Shown here one piece after another: positions 18,156-29,037 of a DNA stretch of 64,000 bases. Made by a program: the position numbers and the translations under genes. The notes beneath the pieces were generated by a model, which was given only the letters and a program-made list of their open reading frames with translations, ran no database searches and was not told the DNA's origin. Position 1 is the stretch's first letter, and each line of letters begins with the position of its first letter. Source of the DNA: Ancylobacter sp. Lp-2 (GTDB lineage: Bacteria; Pseudomonadota; Alphaproteobacteria; Rhizobiales; Xanthobacteraceae); the NCBI RefSeq assembly GCF_020523795.1, contig NZ_JAJALI010000016.1, positions 20,486 to 84,485 on the forward strand, in the 5' to 3' direction.

Positions 18156-19346
18156 TCACCGTTCCACGAGCGCGACGCGCTTGTTGTAGGCGTTCATGAT
18201 CACCGAGGTGATGATCGAGATGACGAGATAGACGCCCATGGTGATGGCGATGATCTCGATCGCCTGGCCGGTCTGGTTCAGCGTGGTGCCGGCGAACACC
18301 GCGACAAGGTCGGGATAGCCGACCGCCACCGCCAGCGAGGAGTTCTTGGTCAGGTTGAGATACTGGCTGGTCAGCGGCGGGATGATCACCCGCATCGCCT
18401 GCGGGATCACCACCAGCCGCATGGTGTAGCCGGAGCGCAGCCCGAGCGAGTTCGCCGCCTCGGTCTGGCCGTGGCTCACCGACTTGATGCCGGCACGGAC
18501 GTTCTCGGCGATGAAGGCGGCGGTGTAGGTGGCGAGACCGACGGTCAGCGCCACGAACTCCGGAATGACCCGCACGCCGCCGACGAAGTTGAAGCCCTTG
18601 AGCTCCGGCTTCTCGAAGGAGATGGGAAAGCCGGTGACGATCATGGCGATCAGCGGCAGCCCGACGATCAGCCCGAGGCCGACCCACAGCATCGGAAATG
18701 GCCGGCCGGTCTCTTCCCGGCGCTGGCGGCTCCAGCCGCCGATCAGCACCGTCGCCAGCACGGCAAAGCCGAAGGTCCACAGCACGAGGCCGGTGCCCTC
18801 GCCGAACAACGGGCGAGGCACCACGATGCCGCGATTGGAGATGAAGGCCTCGCCGAAGATCGAGATGCTCTGGCGCGGATTCGGCATCGCGCTGAGCACG
18901 GCAAGGTACCAGAACAGGATCTGGAACAGCGGCGGCAGGTTGCGCAGCAGCTCCACATAGCAGGTGGAGATCAGCCGGATGACGAAGTTCTTGGACAGCC
19001 GGCCGATACCGACCAGAAAGCCGATGATGGTGGCGAAGAAGATGCCGATCACCGCCACCAGCAGCGTGTTCAATATGCCGACGGCAAAGGCGCGGCCGTA
19101 GGTCGACGTCTCCGAATAGCTGATCAGGGTCTGGCTGATGCCGAAGCCCGCGGTGTTTTCCAGGAAGCCGAAGCCGGTAGCGATCTTCTGCGCCGCGAGA
19201 TTTTCCCGCGCATTGTCGATGAACATCCATCCGAGGACGATCACCAGAACCAGCGCCACGACCTGAAGGACGATGCTTCGTACCTTCGGGTCGTTCATGA
19301 ACGACGTGCGGCCCTGTTTGACCGCCGGCTCGACCCAATCCGCCAT
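18156..19346 (-). CDS. aapQ: general L-amino acid ABC transporter, permease
   Basis: A 396-residue HisM-type permease, partner of AapM. The conserved EAA loop is in ENVRAGIKSVSHGQTEAANSLGL, followed by the last membrane segments. The N-terminal half holds extra hydrophobic helices (SIVLQVVALVLVIVLGWMFI, AVIGIFFATIIGFLVGI). The ATG at 19346 has AGGGGAAT just upstream; an in-frame ATG 33 bases earlier gives an N-terminus (MTWASTRRGEL) with no family match. A 121-bp gap with a strong stem-loop separates it from aapJ. Confidence 0.94.
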   Translation of the reverse strand: MADWVEPAVKQGRTSFMNDPKVRSIVLQVVALVLVIVLGWMFIDNARENLAAQKIATGFGFLENTAGFGISQTLISYSETSTYGRAFAVGILNTLLVAVIGIFFATIIGFLVGIGRLSKNFVIRLISTCYVELLRNLPPLFQILFWYLAVLSAMPNPRQSISIFGEAFISNRGIVVPRPLFGEGTGLVLWTFGFAVLATVLIGGWSRQRREETGRPFPMLWVGLGLIVGLPLIAMIVTGFPISFEKPELKGFNFVGGVRVIPEFVALTVGLATYTAAFIAENVRAGIKSVSHGQTEAANSLGLRSGYTMRLVVIPQAMRVIIPPLTSQYLNLTKNSSLAVAVGYPDLVAVFAGTTLNQTGQAIEIIAITMGVYLVISIITSVIMNAYNKRVALVER

Positions 19347-19435
19347 TAATTCCCCTCGCCTCGTTGAGGCCCATGTCATGGACGCGGCGGGCCCGGTCTA
19401 GAGCCGGGTTGTGGTCCCGCGCGCTTCAGCGGAAC

Positions 19436-19457
19436 GTCCCCCGGCGAACCGGGGGAC
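19436..19457 (-). promoter_or_regulatory. intercistronic stem-loop between aapJ and aapQ
   Basis: GTCCCCCGG and CCGGGGGAC make a perfect 9-bp GC stem closed by a 4-nt CGAA loop (as read on the plus strand), with no T run. It sits 10 bp past the aapJ stop. Such structures typically protect the upstream binding-protein message or partly stop transcription, giving more binding protein than permease. Confidence 0.65.
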
Positions 19458-19467
19458 GCGGGATCGA

Positions 19468-20499
19468 TCAGCGGATCGGCGGGGCGTACTGCAGGCCACC
19501 CTTGGTCCACAGGGCGTTGGTGCCGCGCGCCAGCTTCAGCGGGGTGTCGGGACCGACATTGCGATCGTACATCTCGCCATAGTTGCCCACCAGCTTGATG
19601 ATCTGCACCGCCCAGTCGTTGCCGAGACCCAGGCCTTCGCCGAACTTGCCCTCGGTGCCGACCACGCGCTTGACCTCGGGGTTGGTCGACTTGAGCATCT
19701 CGTCGAGGTTCTTGGAGGAAATGCCCAGTTCCTCGGCATTCACCTGCGCGAACAGCACCCACTTCACGATGTCGAACCATTGGTCGTCGCCATGGCTGAC
19801 CACCGGGCCGAGCGGCTCCTTGGAGATGATCTCCGGCAGGACGATGTGATCGTCCGGGTTCGTCAGTTTGAGGCGTTCGGCGGCGAGGCCGGAGCGGTCG
19901 GTGGTGTAGACGTCGCAGCGGCCGGAATCATAGGCCTTGATGGTCTCGTCGGCCGTGGCGAAGGCGATGACCTCGTACTGCATGTTGTTGGCGCGGAAGA
20001 AGTCCGCGACGTTCTGCTCGGTGGTGGTGCCGGTCTGGGTACAGACCGAGGCGCCGGACAGCTCGAGCGCCGAATTCACCTTCTTGTCCTTGCGGATCAT
20101 GAAGCCCTGGCCGTCGTAATAGGTCACGCCGGTGAAGTTGAGGCCGAGCGAGGTGTCGCGCGAGATGGTCCAGGTGGTGTTGCGCGACAGGACGTCGATG
20201 TCGCCGGACTGCAGGGCGGTGAAGCGATCCTTGGCCGAGAGAGGCGTGAACTTCACCTTGGTGGCGTCGCCGAACACCGCCGCCGCGATGGCGCGGCAGA
20301 AGTCGACGTCGAGGCCGGCCCAGTTGCCCTTGTCGTCCGGGTTGGAGAATCCGGGCAGGCCCTGGCTGACGCCGCACTGGATGAAGCCCTTGGCCTTCAC
20401 CTGCTGGAGCTTGCCGGCTTTGTCCTGGGCGAAGCTGCCACCGACCGCGGCAAGGCCGAAGGCGCCGGCAAGGGCGAAAGTGGAGAGGAGGCGTTTCAT
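19468..20499 (-). CDS. aapJ: general L-amino acid ABC transporter, substrate-binding protein
   Basis: A 343-residue periplasmic binding protein of the polar amino-acid family. The N-terminal MKRLLSTFALAGAFGLAAVGGSFAQ is a clear signal peptide, cleaved around residue 25. The mature domain has GFIQCGVSQGLPGFS, GLDVDFCRAIAAAVFGD and RDTSLGLNFTGVTYYDGQGFM, the two-lobed binding fold. The start at 20499 has GAGGAGG... nearby and begins the signal peptide; the open frame extends upstream without meaning. First gene of aapJQMP, downstream of a sigma-54-like promoter. Confidence 0.95.
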   Translation of the reverse strand: MKRLLSTFALAGAFGLAAVGGSFAQDKAGKLQQVKAKGFIQCGVSQGLPGFSNPDDKGNWAGLDVDFCRAIAAAVFGDATKVKFTPLSAKDRFTALQSGDIDVLSRNTTWTISRDTSLGLNFTGVTYYDGQGFMIRKDKKVNSALELSGASVCTQTGTTTEQNVADFFRANNMQYEVIAFATADETIKAYDSGRCDVYTTDRSGLAAERLKLTNPDDHIVLPEIISKEPLGPVVSHGDDQWFDIVKWVLFAQVNAEELGISSKNLDEMLKSTNPEVKRVVGTEGKFGEGLGLGNDWAVQIIKLVGNYGEMYDRNVGPDTPLKLARGTNALWTKGGLQYAPPIR

Positions 20500-20572
20500 A
20501 ATGGCAGCCCTGTACATCGGTTTTTGATCGGGCACGCATCTGCGGACGCAGATGGATGCGGGCGGAGAGCGA

Positions 20573-20588
20573 AGCAAGTCGCATGCCG
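20573..20588 (-). promoter_or_regulatory. probable sigma-54 promoter of aapJQMP
   Basis: On the minus strand the sequence reads CGGCATGCGACTTGCT, matching the -24/-12 pattern (GG, ten bases, GC) and differing from the TGGCAYR-N4-TTGCW consensus only in the first base. Transcription would start near 20562, about 60 bases before the aapJ ATG. This fits nitrogen (Ntr) control, as reported for aap in Rhizobium leguminosarum. Confidence 0.65.
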
Positions 20589-20675
20589 CTCGACACGTGA
20601 ACCTGCCGCAAGGGCGTGCGCCGTTCGTCGTAGACGCAGCGCTGCGCGCATGACGTGTCGTGCGGCCGTAAGGTC

Positions 20676-20713
20676 ATCAGAACGATGTATTCTGATGCGG
20701 TCAAGCGCTTGAC
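20676..20713. promoter_or_regulatory. two adjacent palindromes in the aapJ-metC divergent region
   Basis: ATCAGAA-N7-TTCTGAT (20676-20696) has perfect 7-bp arms. Four bases later, GTCAAGCGCTTGAC (20700-20713) is a perfect 14-bp palindrome. They lie 58-95 bp before the metC start and 88-125 bp upstream of the aap -24 element. Operators for a metC regulator or for an aap activator are both possible. Confidence 0.45.
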
Positions 20714-20770
20714 GCGGGAGCGGCGCTCGCCCCCAATGACGCCCCCGTCCGAAGAGAACCAGTGCAGTCC

Positions 20771-21979
20771 ATGTCTAAGCAGCCCAAGGGCACAAACCGG
20801 CCCGCCTACGCGTCCGATACCACCCTCGTGAATGCCGGTCGCGATCCACAGAGATTTGACGGCTTTGTGAATGTGCCGGTGGTGCGCGGCTCCACCGTGC
20901 TGTCGCCGACCGTGCACGATCTCGAGCACCATACCGGGCGCTACTCCTATGGCCGGCGCGGCAATCCCTCCCTCGAGGCGCTGGAGACGGCGCTTGCCGA
21001 GTTCGAAGGCGGCGCCGGCGTGGTGCTCACCCCGTCCGGCCTGTCGGCGGTCAGCACCGCCCTGCTCTCGGTGCTGGAGGCCGGCGATCACCTCCTGATG
21101 GTCGACACCGCCTATGCGCCGACGCGGCGGGTCTGCAACGAGGTGCTGCGGCGCTTCGGCATCGAGACCACCTATTACGATCCGCTGATCGGCGACGGCA
21201 TCGCCGCGCTGTTCCGGCCGAACACCCGCGCCATCTTCATGGAATCGCCAGGCTCGCAATCCTTCGAGATGCAGGATGTGCCGGCGATCGTCGCCGCGGC
21301 GGCGACGGCGGACATCGTCACCCTCATCGACAACACCTGGGCGACGCCGCTCTATTTCCGGCCGCACGCCTTCGGCGTCGACTTCTCGATCCAGGCCGGC
21401 ACCAAATATATCGGCGGCCATTCCGATCTCAATCTCGGCACCATCTCGGCCAACGAGCGCTACTACAAGCGGCTGCGCACCACCCATGGCGATCTCGGGC
21501 TCACCGTGGCGCCGGAGGATGCCTTCCTCGCCGCGCGCGGGTTGCGCACCCTGTCGGTGCGCCTCGCGCGGCACCAGCAATCGGCGCTCACCGTGGCCCG
21601 CTGGCTCGCCGGGCGGCCGGAGGTCAAGCAGGTGCTGCATCCGGCGCTGCCGGAAGCGCCCGGCCACGCCATCTGGGCGCGCGACTTCACCGGCGCCTCC
21701 GGCCTGTTCAGCGTGGTGCTGAAGCCGGCGGCGAAGCCGAGCGTCGACGCCTTCCTGGATTCGCTGGCGCTGTTCGGGCTCGGCTATAGCTGGGGCGGCT
21801 TCGAGAGCCTCGCCATCCCGTTCGACTGCTCGACCTCCCGGACCGCCACGCGCTGGGCGCCCGGCGGGCCGACGGTGCGGCTGCATATCGGCCTCGAGGA
21901 TCCGGCGGACCTGATCGCCGACCTCGAGCAGGGACTGCGGCATCTGGCGCCACTGGCGGCACCCGACCTAGGAAAGTGA
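20771..21979 (+). CDS. metC: cystathionine beta-lyase
   Basis: A 402-residue PLP enzyme of the Cys/Met metabolism family that cleaves cystathionine to homocysteine, pyruvate and ammonia. Lys212 in IQAGTKYIGGHSDLN is the Schiff-base lysine; YSYGRRGNPS and GVVLTPSGLSA are the usual PLP phosphate and stacking regions. The SDLNLG tail of the lysine motif, and the C-terminal SWGGFESLAIPF, favour beta-lyase over cystathionine gamma-synthase. The ATG at 20771 was preferred to a GTG three codons earlier. Its last codons lie in a 20-bp tandem duplication shared with the end of convergent ureG. Confidence 0.9.
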   Translation: MSKQPKGTNRPAYASDTTLVNAGRDPQRFDGFVNVPVVRGSTVLSPTVHDLEHHTGRYSYGRRGNPSLEALETALAEFEGGAGVVLTPSGLSAVSTALLSVLEAGDHLLMVDTAYAPTRRVCNEVLRRFGIETTYYDPLIGDGIAALFRPNTRAIFMESPGSQSFEMQDVPAIVAAAATADIVTLIDNTWATPLYFRPHAFGVDFSIQAGTKYIGGHSDLNLGTISANERYYKRLRTTHGDLGLTVAPEDAFLAARGLRTLSVRLARHQQSALTVARWLAGRPEVKQVLHPALPEAPGHAIWARDFTGASGLFSVVLKPAAKPSVDAFLDSLALFGLGYSWGGFESLAIPFDCSTSRTATRWAPGGPTVRLHIGLEDPADLIADLEQGLRHLAPLAAPDLGK

Positions 21980-21987
21980 CGCCCAAC

Positions 21988-22003
<16 letters not shown>
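21966..22003. repeat. tandem duplication containing the metC and ureG stop codons
   Basis: An 18-bp unit ACCTAGGAAAGTGAYGCC occurs at 21966-21983 and again at 21986-22003 with one mismatch and a 20-bp period. The first copy holds the metC stop (TGA), the second supplies the ureG stop (TAG on the minus strand). Confidence 0.85.
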
Positions 22004-22632
<629 letters not shown>

Positions 22633-22689
22633 GACTGCACTCCCTGTCGATGATCTGAAGCCGGCTCGCGCCGCCGGAGCCTGCCGGCC

Positions 22690-23415
22690 CTAGCTGCGGA
22701 ACAGGCGGGTATATTGGGTCTCGTGGCGCATCGAGGCGATGTCGGAGCGCAGCGCCGCCCCGCCGAGCGCGTCGAGGTCGACATGCGGCGCCTCGGCGGC
22801 GATGGCGCGGATCGTTGACGCACAGCCGGCCAGCGCGCGGTTGCCGTCGGTCTGGCCGAGCGGCACCAGTCGCACAGCGGCGGAAACCAGATTGGCCGCC
22901 ACCGCCGTCAGGAACCCGGTCAGCGTGGCGGCAAGCGGCAGCCCGTGCGCCGCCGCCGCGCCGCCGACGGCGACGGGATAGGCGAGCCGCCCCCTCCACG
23001 CCGTCGACAGGAGGTCAAGGCCGGGCGCCGGCCAGGCGGCGCGGGTCGCGGTGAGGAAGGCGTCGCCCTGGTTCAACGTCTCCATCTGCCGCTCGCGCGA
23101 CGGCGCGAAGGCGCAGGCGAGTTCCGCTACCTCGACGAAACCGGCGCTGTCTCCCGCCCTTGCCGCCCGCCAGGCATGGGCGAGCAGCACGGCGTCGGTG
23201 AAGGGCCCGCCATGGCGCAGGAGATCGTCGACCCAGCGCTGGAGCCCGACCATGTCGCGGATGTCACCGGCCTCCACCGCCCATTCGAGACCGTGCGAAT
23301 AGGCAAAGGCGCCGACCGGATAGGCCGGCGAGAGCCAGACGAACAGCGCGATGAGGTCGGGCGCGGCGGCGGCCTCGACCGGCGCGGCGATCGCGTCAGC
23401 CGTGTCCGTGGCCAT
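22690..23415 (-). CDS. ureF: urease accessory protein UreF
   Basis: A 241-residue all-helical accessory protein that binds UreD and UreG in the urease activation complex. Family hallmarks are [20 protein letters not shown] (about residues 22-41), the aromatic-rich substrate of UreG docking, and the C-terminal [15 protein letters not shown]. The start at 23415 gives the normal N-terminus. Upstream codons in the same frame translate as a Thr/Met-rich repeat, which is only the out-of-frame reading of the UreE histidine tail. It overlaps the ureE end by 20 bp, suggesting coupled translation. Confidence 0.94.
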   Translation of the reverse strand: MATDTADAIAAPVEAAAAPDLIALFVWLSPAYPVGAFAYSHGLEWAVEAGDIRDMVGLQRWVDDLLRHGGPFTDAVLLAHAWRAARAGDSAGFVEVAELACAFAPSRERQMETLNQGDAFLTATRAAWPAPGLDLLSTAWRGRLAYPVAVGGAAAAHGLPLAATLTGFLTAVAANLVSAAVRLVPLGQTDGNRALAGCASTIRAIAAEAPHVDLDALGGAALRSDIASMRHETQYTRLFRS

Positions 23416-24202
23416 GGCCCTTGTGGGAGTGATCGTGGTGATGGTCGTGCCCGTGATGCTCGTGATCGTGATCGTGGTGGTCGTGACCGCAGCCGCAGGC
23501 CTCGCCATCAGCATGCTTGTGCTGGTGGTCATGGTGCTCGTGGCCATGGCCGCGATGCACCGGCGCCTCCGCCGGCGCGCTGCCGATATGGATCACGTCG
23601 TGCTGGTGATGATGGTCGCCATGATCATGGCCGCAGCCGCAGGCCTCGCCATGCTCATGGTGCTCGTGCCCGTGATGCGCGTGATCATGGTCGTGGTGCC
23701 CGTGATCATGATCCCTGTGATCATGATCCCCGTGATCGTGGCCGGCATGGCCGTGCCCGTGCGCCTCGGCGGCCTCGTAGGCGCCGCCCTCCGGCTCGAA
23801 GGAAGCCTCGACGATGTCGACGGTGGCGCCGAGCCCGCGCGCCATCTCCTCAAGCACGCCGTCGCGGGCGATGCGGATGCGGTCGGCGAGCAGTTGCGCC
23901 GGCACGTGGCGGTTGCCGAGATGCCAGGCGAGGCGCGCCAGATGGTGCGGGTCGCGGGCGACGATCTCCGCCACCGGCTCCTCGGCGGCGACCACCGCCA
24001 CCAGGCGGCCATCCTCCAGCGCGATGCCGTCGCCGTCCTTCAGCCGCACGGCTTCCGGCAGGTCGAGCAGGAACACCACGTCGCCCTCCCCGCGCATGGC
24101 GATGCGGCGGCGGTGCCGTCCGTCATGCGGCAGCACCACCTTGTCGGCGGCGGTGGACACATCCCAGCTGCCGGCGGGAACAAGCGTGCGAGCGCGGATC
24201 AT
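23396..24202 (-). CDS. ureE: urease nickel chaperone UreE with very long His-rich tail
   Basis: A 268-residue nickel-binding chaperone that delivers Ni2+ to urease. The normal UreE core (peptide-binding plus metal-binding domain, ending with residues like [31 protein letters not shown]) fills about residues 1-142; typical UreE is about 150-180 residues. The last ~122 residues contain around 50 histidines plus Asp/Glu, mostly His-x-His and His-His. Two copies of EACGCGHDH contribute two pairs of cysteines, and a 22-bp direct repeat (23487-23508 and 23631-23652) marks an internal duplication. The tail is likely a nickel store or buffer. The ATG at 24202 is the first start. Confidence 0.93.
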   Translation of the reverse strand: MIRARTLVPAGSWDVSTAADKVVLPHDGRHRRRIAMRGEGDVVFLLDLPEAVRLKDGDGIALEDGRLVAVVAAEEPVAEIVARDPHHLARLAWHLGNRHVPAQLLADRIRIARDGVLEEMARGLGATVDIVEASFEPEGGAYEAAEAHGHGHAGHDHGDHDHRDHDHGHHDHDHAHHGHEHHEHGEACGCGHDHGDHHHQHDVIHIGSAPAEAPVHRGHGHEHHDHQHKHADGEACGCGHDHHDHDHEHHGHDHHHDHSHKGHGHGHG

Positions 24203-24237
24203 GGTGGTCTCCTTCAGGACTGCCCAGCCCGTGAGGT

Positions 24238-25950
<1,713 letters not shown>

Positions 25951-25999
25951 GGACTGAATCCGATCGAAGCGTGGGACGGGCGAGACAGGCGGGGCGCGA

Positions 26000-26620
26000 T
26001 CAGAGACGGCCCATCACCTGCTGACGGAAGCCGTAGACCTCCTTCTTGCCGGCAAGCTCGACCAACGTGACCTCGCGCGACTGGCCGGGCTCGAAGCGCA
26101 CCGCGGTGCCGCTGGGGATGGCGAGCCGCTTGCCGCGCGCCAGCTCGCGGTCGAAGGCGAGCGCCGGGTTGGTCTCGAAGAAATGGTAGTGGCTGCCGAC
26201 CTGGATCGGCCGGTCGCCGGTATTGGCCACCGTCAGCGTCACCGTCTCGCGGCCGGCGAGCAGCTCGATCTCCCCTTCCTCGTACAGGATCTCGCCCGGC
26301 ACCGGGCCGGCGAACAGGCGGCGGATCGGCTCGTGCACGGTGACGAGCTTGGTGCCGTCCGGGAAGGTCGCCTCGACCTGCACGTCGTGGATCATGTCGG
26401 CGACGCCCGGCATCACCTGCTCGGCGGTCAGCACGGTGGCGCCGAGCGTCATCAGCTCGGCCACCGTCTTGCCGTCGCGCGCGCCCTCCACCACCACGTC
26501 GGTGATCAGCGCCACCGCCTCGGGATGGTTGAGCTTCACGCCGCGCTCCAGACGCCGGCGGGCCACCATCGCCGCCATGGAGACGAGCAGCTTGTCCTTT
26601 TCGCGCGGGCTCAGGTTCAT
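26000..26620 (-). CDS. ureAB: fused urease gamma/beta subunit
   Basis: A 206-residue fusion. Residues 1-100 match the gamma subunit ([20 protein letters not shown]..., [22 protein letters not shown]), and from about 106 to 206 the beta subunit ([51 protein letters not shown]). The two are normally separate genes (ureA, ureB), but a single gamma-beta chain also occurs in some bacteria, including Helicobacter (UreA) and several alphaproteobacteria. It assembles with UreC into the urease. Upstream of ureC in the same operon. Confidence 0.95.
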   Translation of the reverse strand: MNLSPREKDKLLVSMAAMVARRRLERGVKLNHPEAVALITDVVVEGARDGKTVAELMTLGATVLTAEQVMPGVADMIHDVQVEATFPDGTKLVTVHEPIRRLFAGPVPGEILYEEGEIELLAGRETVTLTVANTGDRPIQVGSHYHFFETNPALAFDRELARGKRLAIPSGTAVRFEPGQSREVTLVELAGKKEVYGFRQQVMGRL

Positions 26621-26674
26621 CGGTCTACTCCGGGAAAGTTCGGGCGAAAAAGTTTTGGGCGAAAATGGAATGCA

Positions 26675-27547
26675 TCAGAAATGCCAGATGCGCGGCGGGT
26701 CGCAAACACCCAGGGGGGCGAGCAGGCGGCGAATGGCGGCGTCCAGCCCCAGCCCCTCGCGCGCCAGCAGCCGCACCGAGGCCATGCCGTCCCAGGCGCT
26801 GACGCCGATCTCGACGTCGTCGCGCGCCTCCTGCAACGCCTCGGAAGCCTCGCGCAGCGCGTCGAGCCGCTCCAGCGCGTCGGGCGCCACCAGCAGCGCG
26901 GTGGCGAAGGCCGCCCAGCCCTGCGCGCAGGCGGATCGGTCGAGCACGCCGCCCACCGCGCCCTCAAGGCTGAGCCCGTCGGCATAGACCAGCCGGCCGC
27001 CGCGGCGCACCCGCCACGAATCGGTCAGCTGGCCATAGGTGAAGCGCTCACCGCGCGCAGTACGCCCCAGCACCACCGATTCCACCAGCAGCAGCCGCGC
27101 CCCCTCGGCGACGTCGGCGCGAATGGTGCGGGTAACGCGTGCCCCGTCGAACAGGATGGTCGCCTGCGGCAGCCAGTCGAGCGAGGCGCCGGGCGCCACG
27201 GCGAGGTCCACCGACAGCCGCGACAGCCCGCCATCCGAGCGGTAGCACTTCTCCGCCGCCTGCGAGGTGAGCACGAGCCGTGCTTCCTCGCCCGCCTCCA
27301 TCCGCGCAGCGAAATGGTCGCCGCCGGCGACACCGCCGCCGGTGTTGAGGATGATGCCTTCCAGCGAGCGACCGCGCCGTGCCGCCGCCGGGAAGCGGAT
27401 GCGGCTCGGGCCTTCCTCTTCGAGGTGGTCGGGAATCGTGCGCCCGTCGGCGAAGCGCGCGTGAAGCAGCAGGCGACCGCGCGAGCGCAGCACGCCGGGG
27501 ACGACCTCCCCGGCGGTTGGCTCACACGGCAATGCGGTTGCGTACAT
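26675..27547 (-). CDS. ureD: urease accessory protein UreD
   Basis: A 290-residue UreD/UreH-type accessory protein that binds the apo-urease and recruits UreF and UreG. Typical features are SRIRFPA..., NTGGGVAGGDHF, and VLTSQAAEKCYRS. The ATG at 27547 has GAGGAT four bases before it; an in-frame ATG at 27571 would add 8 residues. The start overlaps the end of urtE by 26 bp. The following 54-bp gap contains an imperfect repeat (GTTCGGGCGAAAAA, then GTTTTGGGCGAAAA). Confidence 0.93.
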   Translation of the reverse strand: MYATALPCEPTAGEVVPGVLRSRGRLLLHARFADGRTIPDHLEEEGPSRIRFPAAARRGRSLEGIILNTGGGVAGGDHFAARMEAGEEARLVLTSQAAEKCYRSDGGLSRLSVDLAVAPGASLDWLPQATILFDGARVTRTIRADVAEGARLLLVESVVLGRTARGERFTYGQLTDSWRVRRGGRLVYADGLSLEGAVGGVLDRSACAQGWAAFATALLVAPDALERLDALREASEALQEARDDVEIGVSAWDGMASVRLLAREGLGLDAAIRRLLAPLGVCDPPRIWHF

Positions 27548-28217
27548 CCGGATCCTCGAGGGCGGCGCCATCGCCCGACATCACCACCGCCCCGCGCTCC
27601 ATCACAATGAAATGGTCCGCGAGCTCCTTGGCGAAGTCGAAATACTGTTCGACCAGCACGATGGCCATATCGCCCTTGCTCCGCAAGTAGCGGATGGCAT
27701 TACCGATGTCCTTGATGATCGAGGGCTGGATGCCCTCGGTCGGCTCGTCGAGCACCAGTACCTTCGGCCGCATGACCAGCGCGCGGCCGATGGCGAGCTG
27801 CTGCTGCTGGCCGCCGGAGAGGTCGCCGCCGCGCCGGCGCAGCATCGAATCCAGCACCGGGAACAACGAGAACACGTCGTCGGGAATGAAGCGGTCCGCG
27901 CGCTTCAAGGGCGCGAACCCGGTCTGCAGATTTTCCGACACCGTCAGCAGCGGGAAGATCTCCCGCCCCTGCGGCACGAAGGCGATGCCGCGCCGCGCCC
28001 GCTCGGCCGGCTTCATCGTGGTGATGTCGTCGCCGTCGAAGCGGATGCCTCCCCTCGCGACCGGCTGCTGGCCGACGATGGCGCGCATCAGGCTGGTCTT
28101 GCCCACGCCGTTGCGGCCGAGCACGCAAGTCACCTTGCCGGGCTCCGCCTTCAGCGAAACCCCGCGCAAGGCCTGCGCGGCGCCGTAGAACAGGTCGATG
28201 TCCTGGACTTCCAGCAT
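27522..28217 (-). CDS. urtE: urea ABC transporter, ATP-binding subunit UrtE
   Basis: A 231-residue LivF-like ABC ATPase of the high-affinity urea importer. Walker A is GRNGVGKTS, the signature LSGGQQQQLAIGRAL, Walker B VLVLDEPTEGIQPS; VEQYFDFAKELAD holds the switch region in the usual UrtE form. It pairs with UrtD to drive UrtBC. The stop codon lies inside the ureD start region, so transporter and urease genes form one transcript. Confidence 0.95.
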   Translation of the reverse strand: MLEVQDIDLFYGAAQALRGVSLKAEPGKVTCVLGRNGVGKTSLMRAIVGQQPVARGGIRFDGDDITTMKPAERARRGIAFVPQGREIFPLLTVSENLQTGFAPLKRADRFIPDDVFSLFPVLDSMLRRRGGDLSGGQQQQLAIGRALVMRPKVLVLDEPTEGIQPSIIKDIGNAIRYLRSKGDMAIVLVEQYFDFAKELADHFIVMERGAVVMSGDGAALEDPDVRNRIAV

Positions 28218-28220
28218 GCC

Positions 28221-29027
28221 TCAACGCCCCAGATAGACTTCGATGACGCGCTCATTGGCGCTGACCTGGTCGAGCGTGCCCTCGGCAAGCACCGATCCTT
28301 CGTGCAGGCACATCACCCGCACGCCGAGATCGCGCACGAAGGTCATGTCGTGCTCGACCACCACCACGGAATGGCCGTTGGCGTTGATCTCGCGCAGCAA
28401 TTCGGCGGTCTGCGCCGTCTCGGCGTCGGTCATGCCGGCCACCGGCTCGTCGACCAGCAGGAGCTTCGGATCCTGCGCCAGCAGCATGCCAATCTCCAGC
28501 CACTGCTTCTGCCCGTGCGACAGCGCGCCGCCGAGGCGGTCGCGATGCCCGCTCAGCTTGATGGTCTCGAAGATCTCGTCGATCTTCTCGCGCTCGGCGG
28601 CGGTCTCGCGGCGGAAGATGTTGGCGAGCGCGCCGCGCTGCCCCTTCAGCGCGAGGCGCAGATTGTCGATCACCGTGTGCATCTCGAACACGGTCGGCTT
28701 CTGGAACTTGCGGCCGATGCCGAGCGTGGCGATCTGCGTCTCGTCGAGCTTGGTGAGGTCGGTGGTGCCGCCGGCGAAGAAGACGTCGCCCTTGTCGGGG
28801 CGGGTCTTTCCGGTGATCACGTCCATCATCGTCGTCTTGCCGGCGCCGTTCGGGCCGATCACGGCGCGCATCTCGCCGGGATCGACGGTGAAGGACAGCG
28901 AGTTCAGCGCCCGGAAACCGTCGAAGGTGACGGTGACGCCGTCGAGATAGAGCAGCGCCTCGGTCAGGTCCTTCTTGGCGATGGCCTCGACGGGGACGTC
29001 GGGTTCAAGCGTGTCGGCTGCGCTCAT
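28221..29027 (-). CDS. urtD: urea ABC transporter, ATP-binding subunit UrtD
   Basis: A 268-residue LivG-like ATPase. Walker A GPNGAGKTT, the signature region ALSHGQKQWLEIGMLLAQDP with the UrtD-type LSHGQ, Walker B LLLVDEPVAGMTD, and the switch His in VVEHDM. The N-terminal 20 residues before LLYLDGVTVTFDGFRAL are a charged extension. Three bases separate it from urtE. Confidence 0.95.
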   Translation of the reverse strand: MSAADTLEPDVPVEAIAKKDLTEALLYLDGVTVTFDGFRALNSLSFTVDPGEMRAVIGPNGAGKTTMMDVITGKTRPDKGDVFFAGGTTDLTKLDETQIATLGIGRKFQKPTVFEMHTVIDNLRLALKGQRGALANIFRRETAAEREKIDEIFETIKLSGHRDRLGGALSHGQKQWLEIGMLLAQDPKLLLVDEPVAGMTDAETAQTAELLREINANGHSVVVVEHDMTFVRDLGVRVMCLHEGSVLAEGTLDQVSANERVIEVYLGR

Positions 29028-29037
29028 GTCGGTCCCC

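Noticed and set aside
19928..21943. Long leftward ORF overlapping aapJ and metC
   Set aside because: Runs across two well-supported genes in opposite orientation; shadow frame.
23416..23547. N-terminal extension of UreF, Thr/Met repeats
   Set aside because: It is the UreE His-codon repeat read in another frame.
23396..23770. CRISPR-like or minisatellite array
   Set aside because: Repeats are codon-scale (CAT/CAC-GAC) within a real protein; no spacers.
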